Below, in pieces: positions 26,721 through 36,608 of a DNA stretch of 55,324 bases. Every line of letters starts with the position of its first letter. Positions within the stretch are counted from its first letter, which is position 1. The position numbers were made by a program, and so were the translations under genes. The notes under the pieces were generated by a model that was given only the letters and a program-made list of their open reading frames with translations, was not told the DNA's origin and made no database searches. The DNA comes from Dysgonomonas sp. ZJ279 (GTDB taxonomy: Bacteria > Bacteroidota > Bacteroidia > Bacteroidales > Dysgonomonadaceae), in contig NZ_JAAKEL010000022.1 of the NCBI RefSeq assembly GCF_011039205.1, positions 1 through 55,324 of the forward strand, given 5' to 3'.

Positions 26721-28613
26721 TTATTCTAAATAAGTATATCCGTATAGCCCTGAACGATAATTAGACAAAAATTCTTTTCCTTCTTCTACCGTGATCGAAC
26801 CTTGCTTCACACAGGTAGTAACCCAAGTTTCTACTGTACGTACAAGTTTCTTCGCATTGTATTGAGCATACTCAAGTACTTCGGCTACAGTCTCTCCATC
26901 GATCATTTGCTCTATCTTATATCCGTTTTCGTCTACCGAAACGTGTACAGCATTGGTGTCGCCAAATAGATTGTGTAGATCGCCTAATATCTCTTGATAT
27001 GCACCTACAAGAAATGCACCCAAGTAGTAGCTTTCATTTTTCTTCTTGTTGTGAACAGGAAGATAAGATGATTGATTACCATTCGATATGAAGTTGTCGA
27101 TCTTACCATCCGAGTCGCACGTAATGTCTTGAAGAGTAGCTGTCCTGTCGGGACGTTCGTCGTGACGATGTATCGGTATAATTGGGAATACCTGATCTAT
27201 TGCCCACGAATCGGGTAAGGATTGAAATAGCGAAAAATTACAGAAATATTTGTCTGGAAGAAGTTTCGACAATTGTTTCAACTCTTCCGGAGAATGTTTT
27301 GAACGGCCTGCTATTTGGAATATTTCACGTGCAATAGAGAAGTATAAACGTTCTACTTGCGCTCTTGTTTTAAGCGTAAGCATACCAAGACTGAACAAAT
27401 CGAGAGATTCTTCCCTTATTTGTTGGGCATCATGCCATGCTTCGAGCATACGAGATTGGCTTAGATCATCCCATATCTGATACAACTCTTTTACCAGTTC
27501 GTGATCATCTTCAGCGATCTCTTCATCCTCTTTCCATTCAGGAAGCGTTGTTGTTTCAAGCGCCTCAAAAACAAGAATAGAGTGGTGGGCTGTAAGAGAA
27601 CGTCCCGATTCTGTAATAATATGAGGATGTGGGATTTCGTTCTTGTTTGCAGCTTCTACCATCGTCGCGATAGAGTCGTTCACATATTCTTGTATCGAAT
27701 AGTTAACGCTGCTTTCGCTGTATGATGAACGCGTACCGTCATAGTCTACGCCAAGACCTCCGCCAATATCGACAAACTCTACTTTATACCCAATTTCGTG
27801 TAATTGAACATAAAATTGTGCTGCTTCGCGTAGAGCTGTCTTTATACGGCGTATTTTAGTTACCTGACTACCGATATGGAAATGAATAAGACGAAGTGAT
27901 TCTTTCATATTATTCTTTTCAAGGAATGCAAGAGCTTCTAATAGTTCACTCGAATTTAATCCGAACTTGCTACCATCGCCACCCGATTCTTCCCATTTAC
28001 CACTACCAGAGCTGGCTAGTTTGATACGAATACCTATATTAGGAACTATTTTAAGTCTCTTCGCTATTTTTGTTATAAGAGAAAGCTCATTTAGTTTTTC
28101 AACCACAATGAACACTCGCTTACCCATTTTTTGTGCAAGAAGGGCAAGTTCGATATAGCTTTCATCTTTATATCCGTTGCATATAATTAGCGAATTGGGA
28201 TCGGTGTTTATTGCTATTACAGCATGAAGTTCGGGTTTAGAGCCGGCTTCTAGTCCGATATTGAATTTCTTACCATGACTTACAAGTTCCTCTACTACCG
28301 GACGCATCTGATTTACTTTAATAGGGTAAATAAGGTGATTCTGTCCTTCGTAGTTATATTCTTTAGCGGCTTGTTTAAAGCACGTCGATATCTTTTCGAT
28401 TCTGTTATCCAGAATATCCGGAAAACGAACCAAAACAGGAGCTGATATATCACGAAGTTGTAATTCGTCTATAAGCTCTTTCAAATCAACAGCAACTCCG
28501 TCTTTTCTAGGTGTTACTATTACATTACCTTTCTCGTTGATTGAAAAGTAATTTATACCCCATCCCGAGATGTTGTATAACTCTATCGAGTCCTCAATGC
28601 GCCATTTTCTCAT
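26721..28613 (-). CDS. speA: Biosynthetic arginine decarboxylase
   Basis: SpeA decarboxylates L-arginine to agmatine, the first step of putrescine and spermidine synthesis via agmatine. It is a 630-residue, PLP-dependent group IV decarboxylase, the usual length. The PLP lysine is K99 in LIYPIKVNQ, the PLP-phosphate glycine-rich loop is in DIGGGLGVDYDGT, and the barrel signatures NIGLEAGSKPEL and FHIGSQ are intact; the C-terminal VDENGYKIEQMIDGETV follows the family. It lies 37 bases downstream of the flavin reductase gene in a minus-strand run starting with lepA. Confidence 0.95.
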   Translation of the reverse strand: MRKWRIEDSIELYNISGWGINYFSINEKGNVIVTPRKDGVAVDLKELIDELQLRDISAPVLVRFPDILDNRIEKISTCFKQAAKEYNYEGQNHLIYPIKVNQMRPVVEELVSHGKKFNIGLEAGSKPELHAVIAINTDPNSLIICNGYKDESYIELALLAQKMGKRVFIVVEKLNELSLITKIAKRLKIVPNIGIRIKLASSGSGKWEESGGDGSKFGLNSSELLEALAFLEKNNMKESLRLIHFHIGSQVTKIRRIKTALREAAQFYVQLHEIGYKVEFVDIGGGLGVDYDGTRSSYSESSVNYSIQEYVNDSIATMVEAANKNEIPHPHIITESGRSLTAHHSILVFEALETTTLPEWKEDEEIAEDDHELVKELYQIWDDLSQSRMLEAWHDAQQIREESLDLFSLGMLTLKTRAQVERLYFSIAREIFQIAGRSKHSPEELKQLSKLLPDKYFCNFSLFQSLPDSWAIDQVFPIIPIHRHDERPDRTATLQDITCDSDGKIDNFISNGNQSSYLPVHNKKKNESYYLGAFLVGAYQEILGDLHNLFGDTNAVHVSVDENGYKIEQMIDGETVAEVLEYAQYNAKKLVRTVETWVTTCVKQGSITVEEGKEFLSNYRSGLYGYTYLE

Positions 28614-28650
28614 TTCTTTCTATAAAAAGCTGTTTTAATAGTGGATAATC

Positions 28651-29157
28651 TTATTTATTTTCCAAAACTTTGGTTATTTCACCTATATACAATATATGGA
28701 AGTCTTTTTCGGGAAACCAGCGATCTATGATTGCTTTATCCAGAAAGAATTCGCCACCCATAGGTTGTGCGTATAATTTTTTAGCAAAGATAGCTGTTTC
28801 GGCTTCTTCAAAATAAGGAATATTATTGTCTAAAGCAACAGTGAATCCTGCTTTTGCTATTTTATTTTCGTCTCGGCCTGATGTCTTACCTAAATAACTT
28901 AGTGTTTTCAGGTGTTTTTTATCAAAGAATGTAAGCGAAAACGAATCGGCATTATCTACAAATTCCTTCGTGTATCGTTGTGGACGTATAACAACAAAGA
29001 CTACTTCTTTGTTCCACATCACCCCGAAACCTCCCCAACTGGCAGTCATGGTGTTGGTTATACCATCTTTCTGTGCCGAGATAAGCATCCATTTATTTTT
29101 GATCTCAAATGGATTGAGGGTAAAGTCCTTTATATCTTTTTCTATGAAATTGCTCAT
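28651..29157 (-). CDS. Flavin reductase family (FMN-binding) protein
   Basis: A 168-residue protein of the flavin reductase-like, FMN-binding split-barrel fold. The N-terminal NPFEIKNKWMLISAQKDGITNTMTASWGGFGVMWNKEVVFVVIRPQRYTKEFVDN carries the family core: a Thr/Ser-rich FMN-phosphate loop, then VxxRP. The later PYFEEAETAIFAKKLYAQ and the C-terminal FHILYIGEITKVL are also typical. It probably reduces flavin or a small substrate with FMN as cofactor; the real substrate is unknown. It starts 5 bases after the lepA stop, so it is co-transcribed with lepA and probably with speA. Confidence 0.85.
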   Translation of the reverse strand: MSNFIEKDIKDFTLNPFEIKNKWMLISAQKDGITNTMTASWGGFGVMWNKEVVFVVIRPQRYTKEFVDNADSFSLTFFDKKHLKTLSYLGKTSGRDENKIAKAGFTVALDNNIPYFEEAETAIFAKKLYAQPMGGEFFLDKAIIDRWFPEKDFHILYIGEITKVLENK

Positions 29158-29162
29158 ACTGT

Positions 29163-30950
29163 TTAGTCTAACTTCAATACTGCCAAGAATGCTTTTTGAG
29201 GAACTTCTACATTACCTACTTGCTTCATTCGTTTCTTACCTTCTTTTTGTTTTTCTAATAGTTTACGTTTACGGGAAATATCACCCCCGTAACATTTTGC
29301 CGTAACATCTTTACGTACAGCCTTAATTGTTTCACGAGCTATTATTTTTGCTCCTATGGCCGCTTGTATTGCTATATCAAATTGTTGGCGTGGGATTAGC
29401 TCTTTCAGTTTCTCGCACATACGACGACCAAAGTTTACGGCATTGTCTACGTGTGTCAACGTAGAGAGTGCATCTACAGGCTCGCCATTTAGGAGGATAT
29501 CCATTTTTACAAGTTTTGCTTCACGGTAGTCATTCATATGATAATCGAATGAAGCATAACCTTTCGATATACTTTTCAATTTGTCGTAAAAGTCAATTAC
29601 AATCTCGCCCAGAGGCATGTCGTAAGTTATTTCGATACGGTCGCCCGATATATATTCTTGTTTCAGTAAAATTCCTCGTTTACCCAGACACAAGCTCATT
29701 ATCGATCCGATATATGCTGTATTGGTAATTACCGACGCGCGTATATATGGTTCTTCGATAAAGTCAACCAAGGTAGGTTCGGGAAGACCTGATGGGTTGT
29801 GAACTTCCTTTACATTTCCTTTTTTGTCATGGACAAGGTACGATACGTTTGGTACAGTGGTTATCACATCCATATTGAATTCTCTATCCAATCGCTCCTG
29901 TATTATCTCCATATGCAATAGACCTAAGAATCCACAACGGAATCCAAAGCCCAGAGCTACGGATGATTCGGGTTGGAAGGTAAGGGAAGCATCATTCAGT
30001 TGAAGTTTTTCTAACGAAGCACGCAAATCTTCGAAATCTTCACTTTCGATGGGATATACTCCGGCAAATACCATTGGTTTTACTTCCTCGAATCCATCAA
30101 TTGCAGTTTTACATGGATTTTTCACATGGGTTATCGTATCACCAACTTTAACTTCTTTCGATGTTTTGATCCCGGATATAATGTAACCTACATCTCCACA
30201 GGTAACTTCCTTTTGAGGTGACATGGTAAGTTTAAGAACACCTACTTCGTCAGCATTATATTCTTTTCCGGTAGCAAAGAATTTTACAAGATCGCCTTTT
30301 TTGATACTACCATTGACTACTTTGAAGTATGCGATGATTCCACGGAATGAGTTAAATACCGAGTCGAAAATCAAAGCTTGCAGGGGAGCTTCAGGGTCGC
30401 CTTTGGGGGCATGTATGCGTTCTATAATCGCATCGAGTATAGTATATACACCCTCTCCAGTTTTACCGCTGGCTCTAATTATTTCGTCGCGCTTGCAACC
30501 TAGAAGTTCGATGATTTGGTCTTCTACTTCATCGGGCATAGCGCTCGGAAGGTCTATTTTATTTAGTATGGGAATAATCTCAAGATCATTTTCTATCGCC
30601 ATGTATAGATTGGATATTGTTTGAGCTTGTATTCCTTGTGCAGCATCAACAATAAGTAACGCACCTTCGCAGGCTGCGATAGAGCGTGACACTTCGTACG
30701 AGAAATCGACGTGCCCGGGAGTATCTATAAGATTCAAGATATATTCTTCGTCTTTATAGATATATTTCATTTGTATGGCATGGCTTTTTATCGTGATACC
30801 ACGTTCGCGCTCCAAATCCATGTTGTCAAGCACTTGGGCTTGCATTTCTTTTCCTTCGACAGTTCTTGTATATTCTAGTAGTCTGTCGGCAAGTGTACTT
30901 TTTCCGTGGTCGATATGAGCAATGATGCAAAAATTTCGTATTCTATTCAT
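29163..30950 (-). CDS. lepA: Elongation factor 4 (ribosomal back-translocase)
   Basis: LepA is a ribosome-binding GTPase related to EF-G, active in the cytoplasm and thought to rescue stalled or mistranslocated ribosomes and aid initiation. At 595 residues it is full length. G1 is AHIDHGKST (11-19), G2 RGIT, G3 DTPGH, G4 NKID, and the LepA-specific C-terminal domain ends in KAFLAVLK. It is the first gene of a minus-strand run (lepA, flavin reductase, speA, lipoprotein) and has a TAnnTTTG box about 65 bases upstream. Confidence 0.96.
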   Translation of the reverse strand: MNRIRNFCIIAHIDHGKSTLADRLLEYTRTVEGKEMQAQVLDNMDLERERGITIKSHAIQMKYIYKDEEYILNLIDTPGHVDFSYEVSRSIAACEGALLIVDAAQGIQAQTISNLYMAIENDLEIIPILNKIDLPSAMPDEVEDQIIELLGCKRDEIIRASGKTGEGVYTILDAIIERIHAPKGDPEAPLQALIFDSVFNSFRGIIAYFKVVNGSIKKGDLVKFFATGKEYNADEVGVLKLTMSPQKEVTCGDVGYIISGIKTSKEVKVGDTITHVKNPCKTAIDGFEEVKPMVFAGVYPIESEDFEDLRASLEKLQLNDASLTFQPESSVALGFGFRCGFLGLLHMEIIQERLDREFNMDVITTVPNVSYLVHDKKGNVKEVHNPSGLPEPTLVDFIEEPYIRASVITNTAYIGSIMSLCLGKRGILLKQEYISGDRIEITYDMPLGEIVIDFYDKLKSISKGYASFDYHMNDYREAKLVKMDILLNGEPVDALSTLTHVDNAVNFGRRMCEKLKELIPRQQFDIAIQAAIGAKIIARETIKAVRKDVTAKCYGGDISRKRKLLEKQKEGKKRMKQVGNVEVPQKAFLAVLKLD

Positions 30951-31016
30951 CCGATATAATGAGTTCTATTTTGATGTCTTTTTATACTTATACTAATAAC
31001 CCTAAATTACGAAGCG

Positions 31017-31024
31017 CAAATATA
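31017..31024 (-). promoter_or_regulatory. -7 box for the lepA operon
   Basis: Read on the minus strand this is TATATTTG, fitting TAnnTTTG, about 67 bases upstream of the lepA ATG. Confidence 0.5.
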
Positions 31025-31141
31025 CATAAAGATATCAAAATAGCATGTGTGTTAGATGTTATATATTACTTATTTGTGAGTATGGAGTAGGGTGGAAGAT
31101 ATGGTTTGTTGAAGAAAAATATAAAAAAGCTTCGTTTTTAT

Positions 31142-31171
31142 TTTGAAGTTTAAAAAAAGTACATATCTTTG
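31142..31171 (+). promoter_or_regulatory. tRNA-Ser promoter
   Basis: TTTG (31142-31145) and TATCTTTG (31164-31171), 18 bases apart, match the -33/-7 pair of Bacteroidota promoters. Transcription would start about 30 bases before the tRNA. Confidence 0.65.
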
Positions 31172-31209
31172 CATCGCTTTTGAAGGAAAGCACTGTGCTA
31201 ATAAGCACT

Positions 31210-31297
31210 GGAGAGATGGCAGAGTGGTCGATTGCGGCGGTCTTGAAAACCGTTGTACTGTGAGGTACCGGGGGTTCGAATCCCTCTCTCTCCGCCA
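31210..31297 (+). tRNA. tRNA-Ser (anticodon UGA)
   Basis: A class II tRNA of 88 bases with encoded CCA. The acceptor stem GGAGAGA pairs with TCTCTCC; the anticodon loop CTTGAAA gives anticodon TGA; a long variable arm and the T-loop GGTTCGAATCC are present. It faces away from lepA and is followed by its own terminator. The DNA to its right is accessory, so the tRNA 3' end is the probable attachment site of the outer element. Confidence 0.97.
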
Positions 31298-31320
31298 AGA
31301 CAAAAAGAAAAATGAAGTAA

Positions 31321-31354
31321 AACCCTGAAATTCAATGAGTTTCAGGGTTTTTTG
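31321..31354 (+). terminator. tRNA-Ser terminator
   Basis: AACCCTGAAA (31321-31330) and TTTCAGGGTT (31340-31349) form a 10-bp stem with a 9-base loop, followed by TTTTG. Confidence 0.85.
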
Positions 31355-31407
31355 TTTTCTGAAAAGTGATAAAAAAGGGTGGTTTCCGGTATAGTCCACG
31401 GACGAAA

Positions 31408-31443
31408 TCGGGGACATTCCAAAATCACAAAAACTGTCCCCGA
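31408..31443. repeat. Inverted repeat beside the integration site
   Basis: TCGGGGACA (31408-31416) and TGTCCCCGA (31435-31443), a perfect 9-bp inverted repeat with an 18-base spacer. It lies between the tRNA terminator and the first recombinase fragment, where recombinase arm sites are expected. The role is inference. Confidence 0.55.
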
Positions 31444-31548
31444 ATTGCTTTTAAGCCATTCTTTTTAAGCTGTTTGGGTGAATCTAGAACCTGCCTGAAT
31501 GAACTGAACTTCATACCTTGAGAATAAAAATTAAAACAAATTCAAAGT

Positions 31549-32409
31549 ATGAAAAGAAACACATTTCATGTTTTATTCTTTGTGAAGAGATCTAGAGTAG
31601 CAAAGAACGGAGAAAGCCCTGTATTCATGAGGATCACAGTCAATGGTCAGCGTATCGAAACGGTTGTTACCTTATCCGTAGAACCCGATAAATGGAACAA
31701 TCTGGCAGAAAAAGTAATCGGTAAAGACCGCAAATCCCAGGAGATCAATAGCCGGCTCGATACAATTCGCTTACGCATTATGGAGATCTACCGGGAGCTC
31801 GAATTCGACGGAGTAGAAATCAACCCACGAATAATATTAAATCGTTATCAAGGACGAGAAGACGAATCACGAAAAACACTATTATTCATATTTCTGGATC
31901 ACAATGAACGCTGTAAAAAACTGATCGGAAAAGATATGTCCCCCGCAACCGTTATGCGTTACGAAACATCTTACAGGCATACAGCCGAGTTCATCCAATT
32001 AAACTATAAGAAGGACGATGTATTCTTGGATGAAGTCAATCACCAATTCATCAAAGATTATGAATTCTTTTTAAAAACAGAACGTAACTGTAATCATAAC
32101 TCAGCAACCAAATACCTGAAGAACTTCAAAAAGATCATTCGTATTGCTTTAGCTAACGAATGGATAAAAAAAGACCCGTTTGCCAATATCCGATTTACAC
32201 TGGATGAAGTAGAACGGGATTTTCTCGAAGACCATGGATTACAGAAAATCATGGATAAGAAATTCCAGATAGAACGTCTGGCTGTAATACGTGATGCCTT
32301 TGTCTTCTGCTGTTTCACTAACCTAGAAGATAAAAAGAAAAGGAAAGCAAATCAGGGTAACGAACTAATAATCAGAAACGAATGTCCTTTAATGGCATTG
32401 AGTGCCTAA
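31549..32409 (+). pseudogene. Tyrosine recombinase, N-terminal part (interrupted)
   Basis: The 286-residue frame begins like a full Bacteroidota integrase: an arm-binding domain (MKRNTFHVLFFVKRSRVAKNGESPVFMRITVNG), a SAM-like core-binding domain (about 110-210), then VERDFLEDHGLQKIMDKKFQIERLAVIRDAFVFCCFT. At residue about 258, where a GLxxxD motif should begin the catalytic domain, the sequence switches to unrelated NLEDKKKRKANQG and stops about 30 residues later. No catalytic residues remain, so it cannot recombine DNA. A fragment starting just where this one breaks off (YCFTGLAFSDVKSL) lies 13 kb away at 45550-45975 in the same orientation. Confidence 0.85.
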
Positions 32410-32590
32410 TCGCTAAAATACCAATTTCGGCAGATATAAGCAAGAGTTCCATTTCTATACCGTTACCCATTTTAGAAGGAGCAAAACACAGCAATTTGAT
32501 GACCTTTATTGTCTGTTTATAACGTTGTTTGTCTGCGGTTTACATTGCTCGAATAACTCACATAAGAAGTAAATTTATCAACTTGAAAAT

Positions 32591-33859
32591 GTGAGCATTA
32601 TGAACAACGAATTGAAAGTCTCTTTTTATATAAAAAGAGAGAGCAGACTTGAAAAAAACAGAAATAAAGAGAACATTGCTTATCCGATAATTGGCAAAAT
32701 TATCATCGGAAACAGCATCGCCCAATTTGGGTCAAAATTATCTGTCCCCGAACATCTTTGGAATGTCAAATCGGGTCGAGCAATCGGCAAAAGCCGTATT
32801 GCTGTCGAACTCAATCGAGAGATTAACAAAATCAATCTCTTAATACATTCCCACTACAAAGAAATCTTACAGCGAACAGGAAAGGTTACAGCCATCGAGG
32901 TTAAGAACGCCTTTCAGGGAATCGCCACCACACAGAAAACTTTGCTTGTCCACTTCAAGGATATGGCGGAAGAGTTTCGCAAACGGATAGGTCTCGACCG
33001 TTCGGCTAACACTTACCCCAAATACAATGTTGCTTACAAGAATCTCAAACATTTTCTCAAAGAAAAATATCATGTTGAAGATATTCCTTTGACTCAATTG
33101 GATTTACCATTCATTGAAGCCTACGACTATCATCTTCGGGTAGAACGCAAACTCAAAGCAGAATCGATTGTTACCATTGTTGCGTTGTTATTGAAAGCGG
33201 TTCGGATAGCTTTGCACCGAAATATGATAACCTATCCACCATTCTTGGGTTACAAATTGGGTAAGCCCGAATTTGTGCAACGTACATTATCAGCCGAAGA
33301 ACTAGAACGACTGATATCAACTCCGCTAAATTCTCCAAGTCAAAGTTTTATTCGTGATTTGTTTGTTTTCGCAGCTTTTACAGGGCTCTCATTCATCGAT
33401 TTGAAGCAATTGACATGGAAGCATATCATCACTGAGGAGGACGGCAGTTTGTGGATTTCCATGTCGAGACAGAAAACTGATATTCCGTTCAATGTAAAAT
33501 TGTTGAATATTCCTATTCGCATTATTGAGAAGTATAAAGGGATAAGTGGTACAGGGAAAGACGATACAGTTTTCAAAGTCTTATCCCATCGAAGAATCAG
33601 TGATGCTCTGAAAGCCATTGCTAAACACTGTAATATTACCACTAACGTCAGCTTCCACGTTGCTCGGCACTGCTTTGCAAGCCAAATTTGCCTCTCGCAA
33701 GGTGTTCCCATTGAAAGCGTTAGCCGAATGATGGGACACCGAAATATTCAGACCACGCAACGCTACGCTCGTGTCAATAATGAAAAAATTGGCAACGATA
33801 TGAAACAACTTTCGAATCGACTCGCCAATAAATTCACCTATACAGCTAATAATCAATAA
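32591..33859 (+). CDS. Tyrosine recombinase/integrase, first of a tandem pair
   Basis: A full-length, 422-residue recombinase: N-terminal arm-binding domain (SFYIKRESRLEKNRNKEN), core-binding domain (about 105-215), catalytic domain from about 230. Catalytic residues: the Lys in RQKTD, H356 and R359 in FHVARH, GHRN, and the nucleophile Y392 in QRYARV. The usual first arginine is replaced (TGLSFIDL), as in the CTnDOT-type IntDOT recombinase. The start is the ATG at 32591; the gene following 10 bases later is a second recombinase. Probably catalyses integration and excision of the inner element. Confidence 0.92.
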   Translation: MSIMNNELKVSFYIKRESRLEKNRNKENIAYPIIGKIIIGNSIAQFGSKLSVPEHLWNVKSGRAIGKSRIAVELNREINKINLLIHSHYKEILQRTGKVTAIEVKNAFQGIATTQKTLLVHFKDMAEEFRKRIGLDRSANTYPKYNVAYKNLKHFLKEKYHVEDIPLTQLDLPFIEAYDYHLRVERKLKAESIVTIVALLLKAVRIALHRNMITYPPFLGYKLGKPEFVQRTLSAEELERLISTPLNSPSQSFIRDLFVFAAFTGLSFIDLKQLTWKHIITEEDGSLWISMSRQKTDIPFNVKLLNIPIRIIEKYKGISGTGKDDTVFKVLSHRRISDALKAIAKHCNITTNVSFHVARHCFASQICLSQGVPIESVSRMMGHRNIQTTQRYARVNNEKIGNDMKQLSNRLANKFTYTANNQ

Positions 33860-33869
33860 AAACAGAAAC

Positions 33870-35183
33870 ATGGAATACAACAGAAGTACATTCAGCATAT
33901 TATTCTATCTGAATACAAGTAAGAAAAAGAAGTCTGGTAAATGCCCAATAATGGGTCGTATCAGTGTAGATGGTAAAAACACTGCATTCAGTACAGGGAT
34001 GGACATTCTTCCCGATGAATGGAATGCACAAGGGGGATTAGCTATTGGAAAATCAAATGCTTCGATAAACAAGCAAATCGAAAACTATAAATCTGAACTG
34101 AACACCCACTACAAAGTAATGGTACAGGACAAAGGTTATATCACTGCGGAATCTTTGAAAAATGCTTTGCGTGGTATCGGTACAAACCGAAATACTTTGA
34201 TGCAGGAATTTGCAGAGTTGGTGGAAGAAAAACGGAAAAGTATTGGAATCAAAATTAAGGAATCCACCTATCCTGTATACCCGAATGCTTACAGGCATTT
34301 GAAAGATTTTTTAGCGACAAAATACAATGTAACGGATATTCCATTCGGGAAAGTAGATATTGCATTTATTGAAGCCTATTCGCTCTATCTAAAGCTGGAC
34401 TTGCGTATGACTCCAAGAACGGTAAAATGTAACTTGATTCCTTTACGAACTTGTATTACAAAAGCTAAACATAAGGGACTGATACGCCAAGATCCATTTT
34501 TTGATTATGTTTCTGAAAAGATAATTCCTAAACGCCCGTGGCTCACAATGGATGAGATAGAGTGTTTGATGGGAGTACATACCAAACATGCTACATGGAA
34601 CTTTACACGGGATATGTTTATCTTTTGCGTGTTTACGGGCATTACGGCTATTGATTTAAGGAATCTGCAACACTCTAATATCCAACGACAGGAAGACGGC
34701 AACCTATGGATTGTACTGAACAGGCAAAAGACGGGAACGGCTTCATATATACCATTATTGGATATTCCACTAAAGATTCTTGAACGGTATAGGGATTCTG
34801 AATTTGCGGGAACTGATGGTAGAGTTTTTACTCTTCAAACTCATGTCAATATGAATTGGCAACTGAAACGGCTTGCTAAGGCTGCCAAGATTGATAAACG
34901 ACTGACATTCCACATGAGCCGTTTTACGTTCGCAACGACTATCTGCCTGACTCAGGGTGTTCCGATTGAATCACTTAGCCAAATTATGGGGCATCTCTCC
35001 ATTAAAACAACACAAATCTATGCGGAGGTTACCCGAACTAAAATCAACGAGGATATGACGAACCTTGCGGAAAGGATTCAGGGGAAATATGAGCTGCCTA
35101 AAAATGATGGGAAAATATATAAAATGGGGAGAAGAAATAGAAGGTTTCCTGAAAGGGAAAGCGACAAAAATATTGATTCATAA
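33870..35183 (+). CDS. Tyrosine recombinase/integrase, second of a tandem pair
   Basis: A 437-residue recombinase with the same three-domain order as its neighbour. Catalytic residues: RQKTG, H348 and R351 in FHMSRF, GHLS, and Y384 in QIYAEV. The first arginine is again missing (TGITAIDL). The C-terminus carries a basic extension (GRRNRRFPERESDK). It begins 10 bases after the first recombinase and is surely co-transcribed. The proteins are clearly related but not near-identical, so this is an old duplication or a two-recombinase system. Which one cuts which site is unknown. Confidence 0.92.
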   Translation: MEYNRSTFSILFYLNTSKKKKSGKCPIMGRISVDGKNTAFSTGMDILPDEWNAQGGLAIGKSNASINKQIENYKSELNTHYKVMVQDKGYITAESLKNALRGIGTNRNTLMQEFAELVEEKRKSIGIKIKESTYPVYPNAYRHLKDFLATKYNVTDIPFGKVDIAFIEAYSLYLKLDLRMTPRTVKCNLIPLRTCITKAKHKGLIRQDPFFDYVSEKIIPKRPWLTMDEIECLMGVHTKHATWNFTRDMFIFCVFTGITAIDLRNLQHSNIQRQEDGNLWIVLNRQKTGTASYIPLLDIPLKILERYRDSEFAGTDGRVFTLQTHVNMNWQLKRLAKAAKIDKRLTFHMSRFTFATTICLTQGVPIESLSQIMGHLSIKTTQIYAEVTRTKINEDMTNLAERIQGKYELPKNDGKIYKMGRRNRRFPERESDKNIDS

Positions 35184-35248
35184 TTGCATTTATTTCAGGT
35201 GTTTATGTGTATATTTACATTCAAATTTTATAGATAATCACAATAAGA

Positions 35249-36586
35249 ATGAGTAATATATTTGATATATTTTCAACGAGAGAAATCGCTTTAGCTATAT
35301 GGCTTCTTATTTTTCTAATTTTCATTTCTAGAACAAAGGATGTCAGACGTTCTATAGCTGGAGTTGTCAAAGCATTTTTCGTAAAAAAACTTATTCTGGC
35401 TTTTAGCACACTATTGCTGTATATGCTAATTGTCATATGTATTTTATCAAGTATAGGATTATGGGATATATCATTACTAAAAGATACTTTTCTGTGGCTT
35501 TTATTCTCAGGGATTGTCTTATTTATGAATATAAACAAAGTTGAAAATGTAAATTATTTCTCAAAACTCATAAAAGACAATATCAAGATTATTGCTATTT
35601 GGGAATTTTTGTTCAATCTTTATACACTTAGCTTAATTGGAGAACTTTTACTTATTCCTATTGTATCCCTGTTTTCTATTATGGAAGTTTTTGCAGAGCA
35701 TTCTTCAAAAAAGGAAGAAAGTCATAAAAAAGTCGTTATTTTATGTAAGAATATATTAGGACTAATAGGGCTTGGTATGATTGTATATGTTGTATATAAA
35801 ACAATTACAGAATATGAACTTCTATTCTCTGTTTCCAATATAAAATCTTTTCTATTGCCTATCCTGTTGGTTATATTAACATTGCCATACTTTTATGCTT
35901 TAGCTTTATATCTGAATTATGAAAGCTATATTACCGTAGTAAAACATATTCATAGATATAAAGAATCTAAATCCAGTAAAGGGCTGATTATAGCGACTTT
36001 AAAATATGCAAATTTTAATTTGAATACATTAAAGCGTATTTGGAAATATCAGGTACATTTTGATTCCTCAAAAGAAACTCCTGACGAGTATATAAGAAGG
36101 GTTGCGAAGAAACCTAAATATGTTATATCCGATAAAGCAAAATTGCTTAAGTTTAATGATGTACAAACAATTGTCAATTCACTTTCTGAGATTGGCATTG
36201 GAAAATTAGATGAATGGCATAAATCATATGCAGGTGATGATTGTTATTTGTCGATGACTAATTATCACAAATTTGGAATAGATGATATAACAAAAATACC
36301 TAATACGCTTGCTCTCTATTTGACTGGAGAGGAAACCCATATCAAACAATTAGAAGTAGTACTGGATATTGGTTGGGAGCAGAATAAGTATCAAGCAATA
36401 AAGAAATTTACAGAAGTTTTACAACAGATATTCAATTGTATAGGTATAATGCTGCCTGATAATTTAATTTGTTCAATAGCAGACGGAAAGGAGCAGCATT
36501 ATGAATATAATACCCATGAAGTGTCCATGAACTATGAAAAATTTGAAAGAATTGAACAATACAAATTGACTGTCATAACCAAATAA
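35249..36586 (+). CDS. Polytopic membrane protein with soluble C-terminal domain, unknown
   Basis: A 445-residue protein. Residues 10-235 hold about six hydrophobic segments (for example LAIWLLIFLIFISR, LLYMLIVICILSSIGL, FLLPILLVILTLPYFYALALYL). From about 245 the protein is soluble, with a central Lys-rich part and a C-terminal domain (IVNSLSEIGIGKLDEWHKSYAGDDCYLSM; GEETHIKQLEVVLDIGWEQNK). No family is recognised. It is cargo of the inner element, AT-rich, and convergent with the HEPN gene, whose stop lies 23 bases away. The membrane-plus-soluble layout fits abortive-infection effectors or sensors, which is inference only. Confidence 0.7.
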   Translation: MSNIFDIFSTREIALAIWLLIFLIFISRTKDVRRSIAGVVKAFFVKKLILAFSTLLLYMLIVICILSSIGLWDISLLKDTFLWLLFSGIVLFMNINKVENVNYFSKLIKDNIKIIAIWEFLFNLYTLSLIGELLLIPIVSLFSIMEVFAEHSSKKEESHKKVVILCKNILGLIGLGMIVYVVYKTITEYELLFSVSNIKSFLLPILLVILTLPYFYALALYLNYESYITVVKHIHRYKESKSSKGLIIATLKYANFNLNTLKRIWKYQVHFDSSKETPDEYIRRVAKKPKYVISDKAKLLKFNDVQTIVNSLSEIGIGKLDEWHKSYAGDDCYLSMTNYHKFGIDDITKIPNTLALYLTGEETHIKQLEVVLDIGWEQNKYQAIKKFTEVLQQIFNCIGIMLPDNLICSIADGKEQHYEYNTHEVSMNYEKFERIEQYKLTVITK

Positions 36587-36608
36587 ATAATACTTAGACA
36601 ATGGTTTT

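Noticed and set aside
33340-33898. Minus-strand frames opposite the first tandem recombinase
   Set aside because: They lie across the catalytic domain of an intact recombinase and show no domain of their own.
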